Shown: piece after piece, positions 45,551 to 55,689 of the stretch | Layout of the letters: every line of letters begins with the position of its first letter | Position numbering within the stretch: position 1 is the stretch's first letter | Position numbers and translations under genes: made by a program | Notes under the pieces: generated by a model | Seen by the model: the letters and a program-made list of their open reading frames with translations, nothing else | Told to the model about the DNA's origin: nothing | The model's database searches: none | Assembly: GCF_001592005.1 (NCBI RefSeq) | Contig: NZ_BCVZ01000005.1 | Span: forward strand, 62,001-126,000 | Reading direction: 5' to 3' | Source: Bacillus sonorensis NBRC 101234 = KCTC 13918 | GTDB lineage: Bacteria; Bacillota; Bacilli; Bacillales; Bacillaceae | DNA length: 64,000 nucleotides

Positions 45551-46036
45551 TTAATAAAGAACCGTCCATAAAAAGTACCCGATCATCATAAGCTGGATCA
45601 CGCTTTTCGCCAATACCCCGGAAATAAAGCCAATCAGCGAACCGACGCCAATTTTAGCAGCTGTCTTGATATCTTTTTTATGGACGATCATTTCCCCGGC
45701 CAGCGCCCCGATAAACGGCCCGAGGATAATGCCCGCCACCGGAATGACGAAGGGGCCGATTAAAAGTCCGACCGTACTGCCCCAAATGGCCGCCCTGCTC
45801 CCGCCGAAGCGCTTGACTCCAAGCAGGTTTGCAATGTAATCTGCGGCAAATAAGACAGCGGTAAATATCCCTTCTACAATCCAAAACATGTATGAATAAT
45901 GTTCAAATGTAAATAAAAATCCGTACAGGAGAAACCCGGCCACAATAAAAACGACGCTCGGAATAATCGGAAAAACCAGGCCGGCAAAAGCAATTACAAA
46001 CATTGCCGCGATAATGATCCAGTATAAAACGCCCAA
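45551..46036 (-). CDS. yqgC: YqgC, DUF456 membrane protein
   Basis: A 161-residue protein of the DUF456 family, with four or five membrane segments and the glycine-rich [26 protein letters not shown] region (roughly 90-115). TTG at 46036 is chosen: GGAGGG lies seven bases upstream and it gives the MGVLYW start, matching the family; the upstream ATG at 46051 overlaps that ribosome site. Function unknown. Confidence 0.82.
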   Translation of the reverse strand: MGVLYWIIIAAMFVIAFAGLVFPIIPSVVFIVAGFLLYGFLFTFEHYSYMFWIVEGIFTAVLFAADYIANLLGVKRFGGSRAAIWGSTVGLLIGPFVIPVAGIILGPFIGALAGEMIVHKKDIKTAAKIGVGSLIGFISGVLAKSVIQLMMIGYFLWTVLY

Positions 46037-46178
46037 CCATATTCCCTCCATTTTTTGTGATGGTTTTATTATACCTTATTTTTCTGAAAGCACTCTTTTG
46101 GACGTAAGTTCCTTGTGTTCATTCTTTTCTGACGATACAATAATGCAGGTACATTATAGAAATGGAAGTGAAAACCGA

Positions 46179-46937
46179 ATGAATATCGTTCAGCTATTTT
46201 TTAAAAGCACATATTCTCCTCCGGCAATTGCGAAAACGCGGTTTCAAGGAGTGGGAAAAACGATTTTATACGTATTTCTGCTCAGCATTCTCGCCGCTCT
46301 TCCGAACCTTTACCATATCTCGAGCGGTGTTGTGCAAACGATGAACAGCTTTCAGTCTGCGCTTAAAGAATTTCCCGCTTTTACGATTAAGGACGGTTCA
46401 TTACATACAGATGCCAAAGAACCGATTGAATCCCAGTCATTCGGATTTGTAATTGTCCTTGATCCGACAGGCTCCTACGGAACAAAACAGATCCAAGACA
46501 AACGCAATTCAGTCGGCATCCTGAAAGACAAGCTTGTGATCGCAATGGACGGACAAGCCCAGGAGATGCCGTACAAGATGCTCCCCGAGTCCATGGCAAA
46601 ACAGGACATTCTGTCTCTTGTTGAACAGAATAAAGCGGTGGTCGTTCCGGTACTATGCGTGCTCTTGTTTCTGTCGACGGCTGCGGGCAAGTTTATTAAC
46701 GTCACGGTTCTTGCCGTTATCGGCCTTTTCATCAGAAACAGCCTGAAGAAAAAACTCTCATACAAACAGCTTTGGGTCATGTCGGCATATTCCATCACGC
46801 TGGCAACCGCATTCTTTGTGATTATGGACAGCCTGCAGGCCGTCGTCCCGAGCCAGCAGTTATTGTATTGGTTCGTTAATTTCATCATGCTGTTTTTGGC
46901 CGTCAAAGAAATACCGCCTGCGAAAAGCGCTGCCTGA
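46179..46937 (+). CDS. yqgB: YqgB, DUF1189 membrane protein
   Basis: A 252-residue protein of the DUF1189 family, with an N-terminal hydrophobic segment (about 24-45), a large external region (50-145, with [14 protein letters not shown] and DPTGSYGTK) and three to four C-terminal membrane segments. ATG at 46179 gives [15 protein letters not shown], the family start, after GGAAGTG. The longer upstream reading overlaps yqgC and is unlikely. Read divergently from yqgC. Function unknown. Confidence 0.8.
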   Translation: MNIVQLFFKSTYSPPAIAKTRFQGVGKTILYVFLLSILAALPNLYHISSGVVQTMNSFQSALKEFPAFTIKDGSLHTDAKEPIESQSFGFVIVLDPTGSYGTKQIQDKRNSVGILKDKLVIAMDGQAQEMPYKMLPESMAKQDILSLVEQNKAVVVPVLCVLLFLSTAAGKFINVTVLAVIGLFIRNSLKKKLSYKQLWVMSAYSITLATAFFVIMDSLQAVVPSQQLLYWFVNFIMLFLAVKEIPPAKSAA

Positions 46938-47016
46938 CAAGCTGAAAAATTGTTGTCATGCTGAACATGGGACAAGCGTAAAATAGTAAAAAACCAATGA
47001 AATGGAGACAAGCCCA

Positions 47017-47322
47017 ATGAAGCGAATCATCGTTCTCCTCTCTATTTTACTGACTTTGTTCATTGTTTATTATGACATAAAATCAGGTACGATTCCCCAG
47101 CAAGCAATGCCTGTTTCCGCCTCGACAGCAGATGCTGCCGCTGACGGCATTCAATACAGAACGGTTACCGTTAAACCCGGTGATACCGTGTTCTCCATCA
47201 TCGGGCAGCAGCGCGTTTCTGCCGAGCGAATGGCCGAGGACTTCGAAGCGCTGAACCCGAATGTAAAGGCGGCAAGCATTCAAGCCGGGGCTACGTACAA
47301 GTTCCCGGTTTACCCGGATTAA
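47017..47322 (+). CDS. yqfZ: LysM-domain protein YqfZ
   Basis: A 101-residue protein with an N-terminal membrane segment (about 5-22) and a C-terminal LysM domain: VTVKPGDTVFSIIGQQ, then EDFEALNPNVKAASIQAGATYKFPVY, similar to B. subtilis YqfZ. It is probably anchored in the membrane and faces the wall. ATG at 47017 follows TGGAGAC. B. subtilis yqgA, which usually precedes it, is missing here. Confidence 0.86.
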   Translation: MKRIIVLLSILLTLFIVYYDIKSGTIPQQAMPVSASTADAAADGIQYRTVTVKPGDTVFSIIGQQRVSAERMAEDFEALNPNVKAASIQAGATYKFPVYPD

Positions 47323-47333
47323 GCGTTAATTTC

Positions 47334-47363
47334 TTGTCAGTTTCATGAACGGGCTGTTACAAT
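47334..47363 (+). promoter_or_regulatory. Sigma-A promoter of ispG
   Basis: TTGTCA (47334-47339), 18 bases, TACAAT (47358-47363), followed by a 70-base leader and ispG. Confidence 0.7.
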
Positions 47364-47433
47364 AGGATTTGTAAACGACATGGTATAAAAAAGAGCATCG
47401 GCCTCTAGCATTATACTTAAGGAGCGAATCAAA

Positions 47434-48546
47434 GTGAGTGAAATCACACATCGTACAAAAACGCGCCCCGTCAAAGTGGGGCCTTTAACAATAGGCGGCA
47501 ATAACGAAGTCGTCATTCAAAGCATGACAACGACAAAAACCCATGATGTCGAAGCAACCGTCGCCGAAATCAACCGGCTTGCTGAAGCCGGCTGTCAAAT
47601 CGTCCGTGTCGCTTGTCCGGATGAACGGGCTGCAGACGCCATTCCTGAAATTAAAAAAAGAATATCCATTCCGCTTGTCGTGGATATTCATTTCAACTAT
47701 AAACTGGCTCTAAAAGCGATCGAAGGCGGAGCAGATAAAATCCGCATCAATCCCGGAAACATCGGCCGCCGCGAAAAAGTCGAAGCCGTCGTGAACGCTG
47801 CAAAGGAAAAAGGGATTCCGATCCGCATCGGTGTCAACGCAGGTTCTTTAGAAAAACGGATTCTTGAGAAATACGGTTATCCGACCGCAGACGGCATGGT
47901 AGAAAGCGCGCTGCATCACATCAAAATTCTTGAGGATCTTGACTTTCACGATATCATCGTCAGCATGAAAGCCTCAGATGTGAACCTGGCCATTGAAGCA
48001 TATGAAAAAGCGGCGAGAGCGTTCGACTATCCGCTTCACCTGGGTATCACAGAATCCGGAACATTGTTTGCCGGAACGGTAAAAAGCGCTGCAGGGCTTG
48101 GCGCGATCCTTTCAAAAGGCATCGGCAACACCCTCCGTATCTCATTAAGCGCAGATCCCGTCGAAGAGGTGAAAGTGGCAAGGGAATTGCTGAAATCATT
48201 TGGACTAGCTTCAAATGCCGCTACATTGATTTCCTGCCCGACCTGCGGACGGATCGAAATCGATCTGATCTCGATCGCAAATGAAGTCGAAGACTATATC
48301 GCAAAAATCAAGGCGCCGATTAAAGTGGCCGTTCTCGGATGTGCGGTAAACGGTCCCGGTGAAGCCCGGGAAGCGGATATCGGCATTGCCGGCGCACGCG
48401 GTGAAGGCCTTCTTTTCCGGAAGGGCGAAATCGTCCGCAAAGTTCCAGAGGAGACAATGGTGGAAGAACTGAAAAAAGAAATCGACAAACTGGCGGAAGA
48501 GCACTATGCTAAACAAGCCGCGGAAAAAGAAAAATTAAACACATGA
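47434..48546 (+). CDS. ispG: 4-hydroxy-3-methylbut-2-enyl diphosphate synthase IspG
   Basis: Iron-sulfur enzyme of the methylerythritol phosphate route to isoprenoids, 370 residues, reducing ME-cyclodiphosphate. The 4Fe-4S ligands are the cysteines of SCPTCGR and the later [12 protein letters not shown]; the N-terminal TIM-barrel has [17 protein letters not shown]. The start GTG at 47434 follows AAGGAGCGA. The window also contains ispH, the next enzyme of the pathway, as in B. subtilis. Own sigma-A promoter upstream. Confidence 0.95.
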   Translation: MSEITHRTKTRPVKVGPLTIGGNNEVVIQSMTTTKTHDVEATVAEINRLAEAGCQIVRVACPDERAADAIPEIKKRISIPLVVDIHFNYKLALKAIEGGADKIRINPGNIGRREKVEAVVNAAKEKGIPIRIGVNAGSLEKRILEKYGYPTADGMVESALHHIKILEDLDFHDIIVSMKASDVNLAIEAYEKAARAFDYPLHLGITESGTLFAGTVKSAAGLGAILSKGIGNTLRISLSADPVEEVKVARELLKSFGLASNAATLISCPTCGRIEIDLISIANEVEDYIAKIKAPIKVAVLGCAVNGPGEAREADIGIAGARGEGLLFRKGEIVRKVPEETMVEELKKEIDKLAEEHYAKQAAEKEKLNT

Positions 48547-48550
48547 CCAG

Positions 48551-48588
48551 CAAAAAAGCTTGACGGGAAATCCGCCAAGCTTTTTCAT
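48551..48588. terminator. Terminator between ispG and yqfX
   Basis: AAAAAGCTTG and CAAGCTTTTT arms around a GC-rich inner part, T runs on both sides; convergent genes end here. Confidence 0.8.
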
Positions 48589-48963
48589 TTAGAAAAACGG
48601 GGCTATAAATATGCCGAGTACCAATGAGACAGCACCGATACCCATCGCCCATGCTCCCAAGCCAGCTGCTCCTTGTCTTCTGGCTATATAACCGACTATA
48701 ATCCCTGCGATTCCCAACAGGACAGGAAGCATAAACAAAGAAATAATCGACAGTGCTAACGCGATATATCCGGTGACCCGGCCGCCGGCAGCACCTGCAT
48801 CATTTCCCCCGGCCTCACCATTGCGGTTCTCCGCGCGGTACGGTTCAGGAGCAACTTCTGCTGCCGTTTCTTCCAAAAAATCATCTCGATCCAAGCTTGC
48901 ATCGACTATGTCATTATTATAACGATCATTGTTTTGATCATTGACATTTCGCTCTTTTTCCAT
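48589..48963 (-). CDS. yqfX: YqfX, tail-membrane protein of unknown function
   Basis: A 124-residue protein: an acidic, Asn-rich N-terminal half (1-62), then two membrane segments (about 65-90 and 98-124). The second contains GAWAMGIGAVSLVLGIFIAPFF. It resembles DUF4190-type proteins. Position matches yqfX. GGGGGGATAACAA precedes the start. Function unknown. Confidence 0.78.
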   Translation of the reverse strand: MEKERNVNDQNNDRYNNDIVDASLDRDDFLEETAAEVAPEPYRAENRNGEAGGNDAGAAGGRVTGYIALALSIISLFMLPVLLGIAGIIVGYIARRQGAAGLGAWAMGIGAVSLVLGIFIAPFF

Positions 48964-49101
48964 TTGTTATCCCCCCTCTTAGAGTCCATAAAGGAGCATT
49001 TATAGTTTAAGCAATTTAGACTGATTCATGTTTGCTAAACTTTACTGTAATTGTTAAAAGTTTATGATAGACTGAAGGAATGGAGAATAAGGAGTGTGGA
49101 C

Positions 49102-49686
49102 ATGTTACATTTAGGAATCGATATTGATGGCACGGTTACAGCTCAAGACACATTTGTCCCCTATTTAAACGAAGCGTTCAGCCTCTCCATCACATTGGAA
49201 GATATAAAGGAATATGACTTGACAAAGCTCTTGAATATATCTGATGAGGCATTTTGGGAATGGATGAATGAAAACGAGCCGCGCATCTATAAAGAAGCAT
49301 TGCTTGCGGAGTATGCAAAACAGACGCTTGATGAATTAAAAGATCACCACAGGCTGATCTATATCACGGCAAGAAGAGGACATTTAAAGGATATTACATT
49401 TGACTGGTTCCGCAAAAACGACGTTCATTACGACGATATTGAGCTTGTCGGCGGCCATGATAAACTGGAAGCGGTATTGAGACACGGAGTGGACGTTTTC
49501 TTTGAAGATCACCACGGAAATGCGACAATGATCGCTAAGGAAGCCAATATTCCCGTCCTTTTGTTCAATACCCCGTACAATCAGCTCCCGACCGACTCAA
49601 ACATCATCAGAGTCAACAGCTGGCTTGAAGCGGCGGACTGGCTTAGAACCAATAAAAAAGCCCTTGAAACGGCGAAAGGGCTATAG
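49102..49686 (+). CDS. yqfW: HAD-family nucleotidase YqfW
   Basis: A 194-residue putative 5'-nucleotidase of the NT5C/HAD superfamily. GIDIDGTVT at the N-terminus is motif I with the nucleophile and general-acid Asp, YITARRGHL motif II (Thr), and VDVFFEDHHGNA motif IV. ATG at 49102 follows AAGGAGTGTGGAC and puts motif I at residues 5-13 as usual; the longer upstream reading lacks support. Substrate unknown. Confidence 0.86.
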   Translation: MLHLGIDIDGTVTAQDTFVPYLNEAFSLSITLEDIKEYDLTKLLNISDEAFWEWMNENEPRIYKEALLAEYAKQTLDELKDHHRLIYITARRGHLKDITFDWFRKNDVHYDDIELVGGHDKLEAVLRHGVDVFFEDHHGNATMIAKEANIPVLLFNTPYNQLPTDSNIIRVNSWLEAADWLRTNKKALETAKGL

Positions 49687-49701
49687 AATTTGCATTGATA
49701 A

Positions 49702-49733
49702 AAAAACCGGCATATCACGTATGCCGGTTTTCC
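49702..49733. terminator. Terminator between yqfW and zur
   Basis: AAACCGGCATA / TATGCCGGTTT stem (loop CGTG-type), with A and T runs on both sides. Confidence 0.85.
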
Positions 49734-50162
49734 TTATGCTTCCGCGCTTTTTTCCTCACAGCCCGGACATGTGCCGTATATTTCAAATTTATGTCCGCTG
49801 ATCTGATACCCGTCCAGGTCATCTGTAAGCTTTTCCATCGGACATAATTCAATCTCTTTCGTCTTTCCGCACGCCATGCAAATGAAATGGTGGTGGTGAT
49901 GAACGGAAGAACATTTAAAACGGAACAGCTTCTCCCCGGAAAGCTCGGTCGTTTCCAAAATCCCGAGCTCCTCAAATAAAGACAGATTTCTGTAAATCGT
50001 GTCAAAGCTCAAGCCCGGATAATCATCATGTAAAGCTGAAAGCACATTTTTCGCCGTTAAATATTTATCAGAATCACTAAAAAGCTGCAGCATATCCTCC
50101 CGTTTGCTTGTATATTTATAGCCTTTTTCTTTCAGTAAATCAAGCGCTTCCTGTACGTTCAC
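49734..50162 (-). CDS. zur: Zinc uptake regulator Zur
   Basis: Fur-family repressor of zinc uptake genes, 142 residues. The N-terminal winged helix (1-80) is followed by the dimerisation domain with [24 protein letters not shown] (about 86-110: metal His and structural CxxC) and the second structural CPGCEE pair. Zinc binding allows DNA binding to Zur boxes. Its start overlaps the end of znuB by 23 bases, so it sits in the operon it most likely controls. Confidence 0.93.
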   Translation of the reverse strand: MNVQEALDLLKEKGYKYTSKREDMLQLFSDSDKYLTAKNVLSALHDDYPGLSFDTIYRNLSLFEELGILETTELSGEKLFRFKCSSVHHHHHFICMACGKTKEIELCPMEKLTDDLDGYQISGHKFEIYGTCPGCEEKSAEA

Positions 50163-51000
50163 GGCGAATCCCCCTTTTAATTTTGTTAAAGCTGATACAC
50201 AATATCAGGATGAGAATGGATAGCAGCACAATCGTTCCCCCTGGTGCCAGATCCAAATGATAGGCCAGGATCAGCCCGATGATAACGGACAGTTCCCCAA
50301 ACAAAACAGATAAGAAAATCGCCTGCTTAAATCCTTTGGCAATGCGCATGCTTGCCGCTACCGGGAGCGTCATTAAAGCGGACACGAGCAATGTGCCGAC
50401 AATCCTCATAGAAGCGGCGATGACGAGCGCGACGATCAGAATAAAAATAAAATGAATCCATTTGGCCGAAATTCCTGATGCTTTTGCATGCTCTTCATCA
50501 AACGAAAGCAGAAACAGCTCTTTAAAAAGAGAAAAAATCACGATGAGAACGGCGGCCGAAATTCCGATGATCACCATAAGATCCTCACGGGACACAGCGC
50601 TGACGCTGCCGAATAAATAGCTGAACAAATCTGTATTAAATCCGTCCGCGAGCGAAATAAAAATAACGGAAACACCGATGCCGCCCGACATGATGATCGG
50701 AATCGCCAGCTCCTGATAATGCTTATAAACCGTTCTGAGCTTCTCGATGATTAAAGAACCGCTGACCGAAAACAGCATTCCGAAATAAATCGGGCTTATT
50801 CCGGCAAAGATTGCAAACTGCTTTCCTACATAAAGGCTTGCGGCAATTCCCGCCAAAGAAACGTGGCTCAAGGCATCTGCGATTAACGACAGCCGTCTGA
50901 CGACAATAAAAACGCCGAGCAAAGGAGCGATAAGACCGATAAGTAATCCTGAAATAAATGCGTTTTGCAAAAACTCATAATGAAAAAAAGGTGTCAGCAT
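50140..51000 (-). CDS. znuB: Zinc ABC transporter permease ZnuB
   Basis: A 286-residue permease of the manganese/zinc ABC-3 type, with eight to nine membrane segments; motif [13 protein letters not shown] near 40 and [20 protein letters not shown] near 200 are family signatures. It is coupled to znuC (start codon overlaps its stop) and zur. Substrate zinc is inferred from the Zur neighbour and the Zur-like box upstream of znuC; manganese cannot be excluded on sequence alone. Confidence 0.88.
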   Translation of the reverse strand: MLTPFFHYEFLQNAFISGLLIGLIAPLLGVFIVVRRLSLIADALSHVSLAGIAASLYVGKQFAIFAGISPIYFGMLFSVSGSLIIEKLRTVYKHYQELAIPIIMSGGIGVSVIFISLADGFNTDLFSYLFGSVSAVSREDLMVIIGISAAVLIVIFSLFKELFLLSFDEEHAKASGISAKWIHFIFILIVALVIAASMRIVGTLLVSALMTLPVAASMRIAKGFKQAIFLSVLFGELSVIIGLILAYHLDLAPGGTIVLLSILILILCISFNKIKRGIRRERTGSA

Positions 51001-51773
51001 TATTCATGTCCTCCATGATGATGATTGTGGCTGATGGCCTGGACATCATGCCCGTAAAATTGCGAAAGATCTTCATCTGTGACCGATTCAAATTCGGCTG
51101 TATTGCCATGAAAATGAAGATGCTTATTCATGCAGGCCACATGTGTGACTTTATCGGAAACCGTGCCTACATCATGGGTGACGAGAATCAATGTAATGCC
51201 CTTTTCCCGATTCAGTTTTTCCAGGAGCTGATAAAAGCCTTCAACCGTCTGCTGATCAACTCCGACCGTCGGTTCGTCGAGGATGAGCAGCTTTGGTTCG
51301 CTGACAAGCGCTCTTGCGATAAACGTTCTTTGTTGCTGGCCGCCTGAAAGCTCGCCGATGTTTTTGTTTTTAAGGGAACTGATTCCCACGGCCTCTATCG
51401 CTTCTTCCACCTTTTTCCGATCCTCTTTTGACATTCGTTTGAACAGGCCGAGCTTGGCGGTTAAACCGCTTGCCACCACCTCATACACGGAAGCCGGAAA
51501 CCCGGTGTTGAAACTGTTTGCCTTTTGGGAAACAAAGCCGATCTGACTCCAGTCCTTAAACTTTTTAAGAGGGACGCCGAACAATTTCAGCTCGCCTTTT
51601 TGCGGCTTAATCAGTCCGAGTATGCATTTGAGCAAGGTTGTTTTTCCCGAGCCGTTCGGACCGACCAAACCGAGAAAAGTCCCTTCTTCAATCGTTAAGT
51701 TGATATCTTCTATCACATTTCGATGATCATATGAATATGATACATGCTTCATTTCGATAATGGGTTGTTTCAA
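51000..51773 (-). CDS. znuC: Zinc ABC transporter ATPase ZnuC
   Basis: ATPase subunit, 257 residues: Walker A GPNGSGKTT, signature [14 protein letters not shown], Walker B LLILDEPTVGVD, then a His-rich tail (HNHHHGGHE) that may bind metal. The start is TTG at 51773, five bases after GAAGGTGA, giving MKQPIIEMKHVSYSYDH; the ATG at 51803 lies inside a Zur-box half-site and is unlikely. No znuA gene follows, so the binding protein must come from elsewhere. Confidence 0.86.
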   Translation of the reverse strand: MKQPIIEMKHVSYSYDHRNVIEDINLTIEEGTFLGLVGPNGSGKTTLLKCILGLIKPQKGELKLFGVPLKKFKDWSQIGFVSQKANSFNTGFPASVYEVVASGLTAKLGLFKRMSKEDRKKVEEAIEAVGISSLKNKNIGELSGGQQQRTFIARALVSEPKLLILDEPTVGVDQQTVEGFYQLLEKLNREKGITLILVTHDVGTVSDKVTHVACMNKHLHFHGNTAEFESVTDEDLSQFYGHDVQAISHNHHHGGHE

Positions 51774-51791
51774 TACGTTCACCTTCAAATT

Positions 51792-51812
51792 CTCCAGAAT
51801 CATTACGATTTA
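51792..51812 (-). promoter_or_regulatory. Zur box half-site upstream of znuC
   Basis: ATTACGATTTA (plus strand 51802-51812) is a perfect half of the Zur consensus AAATCGTAATnATTACGATTT; the other half is degenerate (only the ATT next to the centre fits). Confidence 0.6.
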
Positions 51813-51827
51813 TCACACAAAAAGAAA

Positions 51828-51862
51828 ATGGCAGCCGAAGTGCAGCAAGCCATTTTCATTGT
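51828..51862 (-). terminator. Terminator of yqfU
   Basis: GAAAATGGC / GCCATTTTC stem and T-rich tail (TTTTT) on the minus strand, between yqfU and the znuC promoter. Confidence 0.8.
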
Positions 51863-51917
51863 TTGACCAGTTCATCTTTAAATTATACATATAATCTTAA
51901 AAAAAGTAAATGAAAGC

Positions 51918-52799
51918 CTAATGAATCGCGTTTTTAAACTTTCCACCCCGTGTTTCATGCGTATCCATGATGGTAATGAACGCATTTTTATCAATTTCAA
52001 AAACGATTGACTTTAGCTTTGTCACTTCAAGTCGTGTCACAACGGCATAGATAACTTCTGTATCTTCAGCCGAATACCCGCCTTTGCCCTTGAGCTTTGT
52101 CGTTCCCCGGCCGAGACGGTGGAGAAGGGCATCGGAAATCTCTTCGTATTGGTCTGACACAATGATGACCGCTTTCGTTTCGTCAAGCCCCTGAATCACG
52201 GCATCGATCGTCTTCATCGCGATATAATATGTCATGACCGAAAACATCGCCTGCTCAAGGCCGAATATAAAGGCGGCCCACGCAAAAATAAAGATGTTGA
52301 CGAACATCACAAATTCGCCTACTGAAAACGGAAGTTTTTTCGTAAACAAAATCCCAAGGATTTCCGTTCCATCCATAGAACCGCCATTACGAATAACAAG
52401 CCCTACGCCAAATCCGAGCAAAAGTCCCCCGAAAACGGCTGCCAAAATGGGCTGAGTCGTAACCCCTTCTACATGATGCAACATAGTTTCGATCACTGAT
52501 AAACTGACAATCCCAATGATGGTGGAGATCAGAAACGTTTTTCCTATGTGTTTATAGCCGGAAATCATAAATGGAATGTTGAGGATGACGACGAAAAGCG
52601 CGAAGTTCAAATAAGGATTATCCTTGAATATGTGATCCATAATAAGTGAAATCCCGATGATGCCTCCGTCGATAATGTTATTTGGGACTAAAAATAATTC
52701 AATGCTGAGGGCTGCGCAGGCAGCACCGATGAGAATCATGATGATCCGAAACGACAGGCGGACCACCGACTCTTTTTTATGCTGTTTGTTTGTTGCCAT
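51918..52799 (-). CDS. yqfU: YitT-family membrane protein YqfU
   Basis: A 293-residue protein of the YitT (DUF161/DUF2179) family, with five to six membrane segments (first at about 15-35) and a C-terminal cytosolic DUF2179 domain (about 210-285, [20 protein letters not shown]). The [14 protein letters not shown] and [12 protein letters not shown] motifs are conserved. Function unknown. Read divergently from yqfT. Confidence 0.87.
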   Translation of the reverse strand: MATNKQHKKESVVRLSFRIIMILIGAACAALSIELFLVPNNIIDGGIIGISLIMDHIFKDNPYLNFALFVVILNIPFMISGYKHIGKTFLISTIIGIVSLSVIETMLHHVEGVTTQPILAAVFGGLLLGFGVGLVIRNGGSMDGTEILGILFTKKLPFSVGEFVMFVNIFIFAWAAFIFGLEQAMFSVMTYYIAMKTIDAVIQGLDETKAVIIVSDQYEEISDALLHRLGRGTTKLKGKGGYSAEDTEVIYAVVTRLEVTKLKSIVFEIDKNAFITIMDTHETRGGKFKNAIH

Positions 52800-52925
52800 G
52801 CTGTCTCTCCTTTTTTATCTGAACTGGCCAAATCTATCCCTTCTACTATCATAACATTTAACAGTGTGAAATAAAAAAAAGACACATTTTTCATTTTCCG
52901 CCATACATTATTTCAGAGGGGGGGA

Positions 52926-53192
52926 ATGGACGTGATTTTATTTCAGAAAATCGTATTGCAGCGTTTAAATCAAGTGACTGCCGATGAGGTGCTTAAATAC
53001 GCTGGACAATACGGGATACATGTGACAAGAAAGCAAGCGCTTGAGGTGGAAAAGCTTGTGAACGGAAAAAACATCAACATTTTTAATGAGGAAGAGAGGA
53101 ACAAGCTGCTCAGACAAGTAGAGGCCGTTACATCAAAAGAAGCCGTCCTGCTGTTAAACCAGCTGTTTGAACAGTATGTATCAAGGGGCTAG
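52926..53192 (+). CDS. yqfT: YqfT, DUF2624 small protein
   Basis: An 88-residue soluble, mostly helical protein (DUF2624 family). EVLKYAGQYGIHVTRKQA and NIFNEEERNKLLRQVEAV are the recognisable parts. The start is ATG at 52926 or GTG at 52932; the G run AGAGGGGGGG serves either. The stop codon TAG is inside the loop of its own terminator. Function unknown. Confidence 0.78.
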   Translation: MDVILFQKIVLQRLNQVTADEVLKYAGQYGIHVTRKQALEVEKLVNGKNINIFNEEERNKLLRQVEAVTSKEAVLLLNQLFEQYVSRG

Positions 53193-53210
53193 AAAGCCCC
53201 TTATTTTATT
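53184..53210 (+). terminator. Terminator of yqfT overlapping its stop codon
   Basis: AAGGGGC - TAGAAA - GCCCCTT followed by ATTTTATT; the loop contains the yqfT stop codon. Confidence 0.75.
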
Positions 53211-54099
53211 GCTGTTTGATTTTTTCTAAAAGCCCGCCGTCAAATTCTTTGTTTCTGAGCATTTCAATTTCAAACCGGTACGGCGGTTTTTTATTCTTTT
53301 TATCTTCTCCTACATAAGGCGTTTCAAGGATTTTCGGTATATCTTGAAGCTGGTCGTGATGGACGATGTATTGAAGCGCCTCAAAACCGATTTCTCCAAA
53401 GCCGATGTTTTCGTGACGGTCCTTTCTCGCTCCTCTGACATTTTTGCTGTCGTTAATGTGGAGCACCTTTAATCGGTCGATTCCGATGATTTTATCAAAT
53501 TCGTTTAATACACCGTCAAAATCAGAGACGACATCATAGCCTGCATCATGGGTATGGCATGTATCAAAGCAGACTGACAAATGTTCATTATGGGTGACGC
53601 CATCGATGATCTGGGCGAGCTCTTCAAATGACCTGCCGCATTCCGATCCTTTGCCGGCCATCGTTTCCAAAGCGATTTGGACATCCTGATCAGGATCAAT
53701 GACTTCATTCAGCCCCTCAATGATTTTTTTGATGCCCGTTTCGGCACCTGCTCCGACGTGAGCCCCCGGATGGAGGACGATTTGCTTGGCCCCGATTGCA
53801 GCCGTCCTTTCAATCTCAGAACGGAGAAAATCAACGCCAAGCTCAAATGTGGCCGGATTTGTTGTATTGGCGATATTGATGATATATGGCGCATGGACGA
53901 CAATATCTGAAATGCCATGCTCTTCCATGTGGGCCCGCCCGGCTTCAATATTCAAATCCTCGATCTTTTTTCTGCGCGTATTTTGCGGAGCGCCCGTATA
54001 AATCATAAATGTATTGGCCCCGTATGAGCTCGCTTCCATGCTTGCCGCAAGCAGCATATGCTTTCCGCTCATTGAGACGTGAGAACCGATCTTCAACAA
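53206..54099 (-). CDS. nfo: Endonuclease IV Nfo
   Basis: Zinc-dependent AP endonuclease of 297 residues that cuts DNA at abasic sites. The TIM-barrel signatures are present: [11 protein letters not shown] (His), [13 protein letters not shown] (Glu), [15 protein letters not shown] (Asp, His), and [23 protein letters not shown]. Together with nfi and mntR-type stress genes it forms part of the DNA repair set in this segment. In B. subtilis nfo acts in spores. Confidence 0.95.
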   Translation of the reverse strand: MLKIGSHVSMSGKHMLLAASMEASSYGANTFMIYTGAPQNTRRKKIEDLNIEAGRAHMEEHGISDIVVHAPYIINIANTTNPATFELGVDFLRSEIERTAAIGAKQIVLHPGAHVGAGAETGIKKIIEGLNEVIDPDQDVQIALETMAGKGSECGRSFEELAQIIDGVTHNEHLSVCFDTCHTHDAGYDVVSDFDGVLNEFDKIIGIDRLKVLHINDSKNVRGARKDRHENIGFGEIGFEALQYIVHHDQLQDIPKILETPYVGEDKKNKKPPYRFEIEMLRNKEFDGGLLEKIKQQ

Positions 54100-54110
54100 A
54101 ACTGTTTCCC

Positions 54111-55430
54111 CTACTTTCCTTTTTTAAATTGTTTCCGTTTTTGCTGTCTTTTGATTTTATTGATTTCTGTTTTCATTTTTTTCTTATAGCCCGGCTTGAC
54201 TTTTTTCGGTTTTTTTACAAGCCGCTTGGCGATTTCATCCGTTTCATCAGGAGTCCTTTTGCGGTTTTGGCGGCGCTTGCGATCCTCAATCTTTTTCCAC
54301 TCGCCCTTTTCAAGCCTCATATTTTCAAATACAATCCCCATTTGCTCAAGCTTTACGAGTGCATCCTCATCAGAGGTATCATAAAACGTCATCGCGGTTC
54401 CGGACGTACCGGCGCGTGCGGTCCGGCCGACACGGTGCACGTAAAAATCGAGATCTTCCGGCAGCTCATAGTTGATAACATGGCTGACGCCTTTTATATC
54501 GATGCCTCTTGCCGCTAAATCAGTGGCGATGATATATGTGAATTCAAGGTCGCCGATTTGCTTCATGACTTTTTTGCGCTCCCTTGGCGTAAGCCCGCCG
54601 TGAAGAAGCCCGACTTTCATCCCCTTGTCCGCAAGGAAAGCGGCGATCTCGTCAGCCGTAGTTTTTGTATTGGCGAAGACGATCGCCAAATACGGATTTA
54701 AGTGGGTCATGACCTCAAATAAGAGCTGGTGTTTGTCTCTGTGCCTTGACGGAATCAGCACATGCTCGATTTTTTCCGCCGTAATATGCCGCGGTTCAAC
54801 GTGGGCATATTTCGGATTAGCCATATATTTTTTCAAAAACGGCTTCAGCTTTTCCGGGATCGTCGCGGAAAACACGAGCATCTGCAGGTTATCAGGCATA
54901 TTGGAGCCGATAAAATCGACATCCTCCAAAAACCCCATATCCAGCATTAAATCGGCTTCATCAATCACAAGCGAATCGGCTTTATGAACGTCCAGCGCCT
55001 GTTCCCTGATTAAATCGGCGATTCTCCCGGGCGTACCGACCGCGAGATGGGGCTGTGTTTTTAATTTATCAATTGACTTTTGTTTATCCGTACCGCCGAT
55101 AAAGCATTTTGAACGAATCGCTTCATCCGGTCCTAAATATTTGGTGATTTTCAGGACTTCCTGATGAATCTGATTGGCCAGCTCTCTTGTCGGCGCCGTA
55201 ATCACGGCTTGTACAAATTTCTTTTCAGGATCGATCCGGCTCAAGATGGGGAGAAGATACGCATGGGTCTTCCCCGTCCCCGTCTGAGACTGCCCGATGG
55301 CGCTCTCTCCTTTCAGCACGGAAGGGATCAGCCTCTTTTGAATATCTGTAGGCTCGTAAAATCCCAATTGGTGAACGGCCTCTATAATAAACGGCTTTAA
55401 ATCATACATGTCGAATTTTGTTTGCTTCAT
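54111..55430 (-). CDS. cshB: DEAD-box RNA helicase CshB
   Basis: Cold-shock RNA helicase, 439 residues. Q motif region GFYEPTDIQ, motif I SQTGTGKT, motif Ia PTRELANQ, motif II DEAD (in IDEADLML), motif III SAT, motif [11 protein letters not shown] and motif [12 protein letters not shown]. The C-terminal 70 residues are highly basic ([14 protein letters not shown] and similar), as in B. subtilis CshB. It follows nfo with ten bases between. Confidence 0.94.
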   Translation of the reverse strand: MKQTKFDMYDLKPFIIEAVHQLGFYEPTDIQKRLIPSVLKGESAIGQSQTGTGKTHAYLLPILSRIDPEKKFVQAVITAPTRELANQIHQEVLKITKYLGPDEAIRSKCFIGGTDKQKSIDKLKTQPHLAVGTPGRIADLIREQALDVHKADSLVIDEADLMLDMGFLEDVDFIGSNMPDNLQMLVFSATIPEKLKPFLKKYMANPKYAHVEPRHITAEKIEHVLIPSRHRDKHQLLFEVMTHLNPYLAIVFANTKTTADEIAAFLADKGMKVGLLHGGLTPRERKKVMKQIGDLEFTYIIATDLAARGIDIKGVSHVINYELPEDLDFYVHRVGRTARAGTSGTAMTFYDTSDEDALVKLEQMGIVFENMRLEKGEWKKIEDRKRRQNRKRTPDETDEIAKRLVKKPKKVKPGYKKKMKTEINKIKRQQKRKQFKKGK

Positions 55431-55689
55431 TTTTCCAACTCCTTCTTGGAAAGCGCCTCTGTTAAAAGCGTTCCAAGCTTTATCCTATATGGCTGAATTG
55501 TGCGCTTATGTATCCTTTTTTATGCCGCTTGAGGCTAAAAAAAGGCTGGTATCATGTCCATCATTAAATTATAACTGATTGCGCTGAAAAAAACCATCAT
55601 CTCCGGCCGCAATCGGGCTTCGGGGCAAAAGCACTTTATACACGATCTGCATACCTTATCAAGAGAAGGATTTGAAAGGAGGTACTAGT

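Noticed and set aside
54009..54518. 169-codon hydrophobic plus-strand frame opposite cshB
   Set aside because: The basic Lys-rich tail of CshB reads as Phe/Leu-rich on the other strand; no ribosome site.
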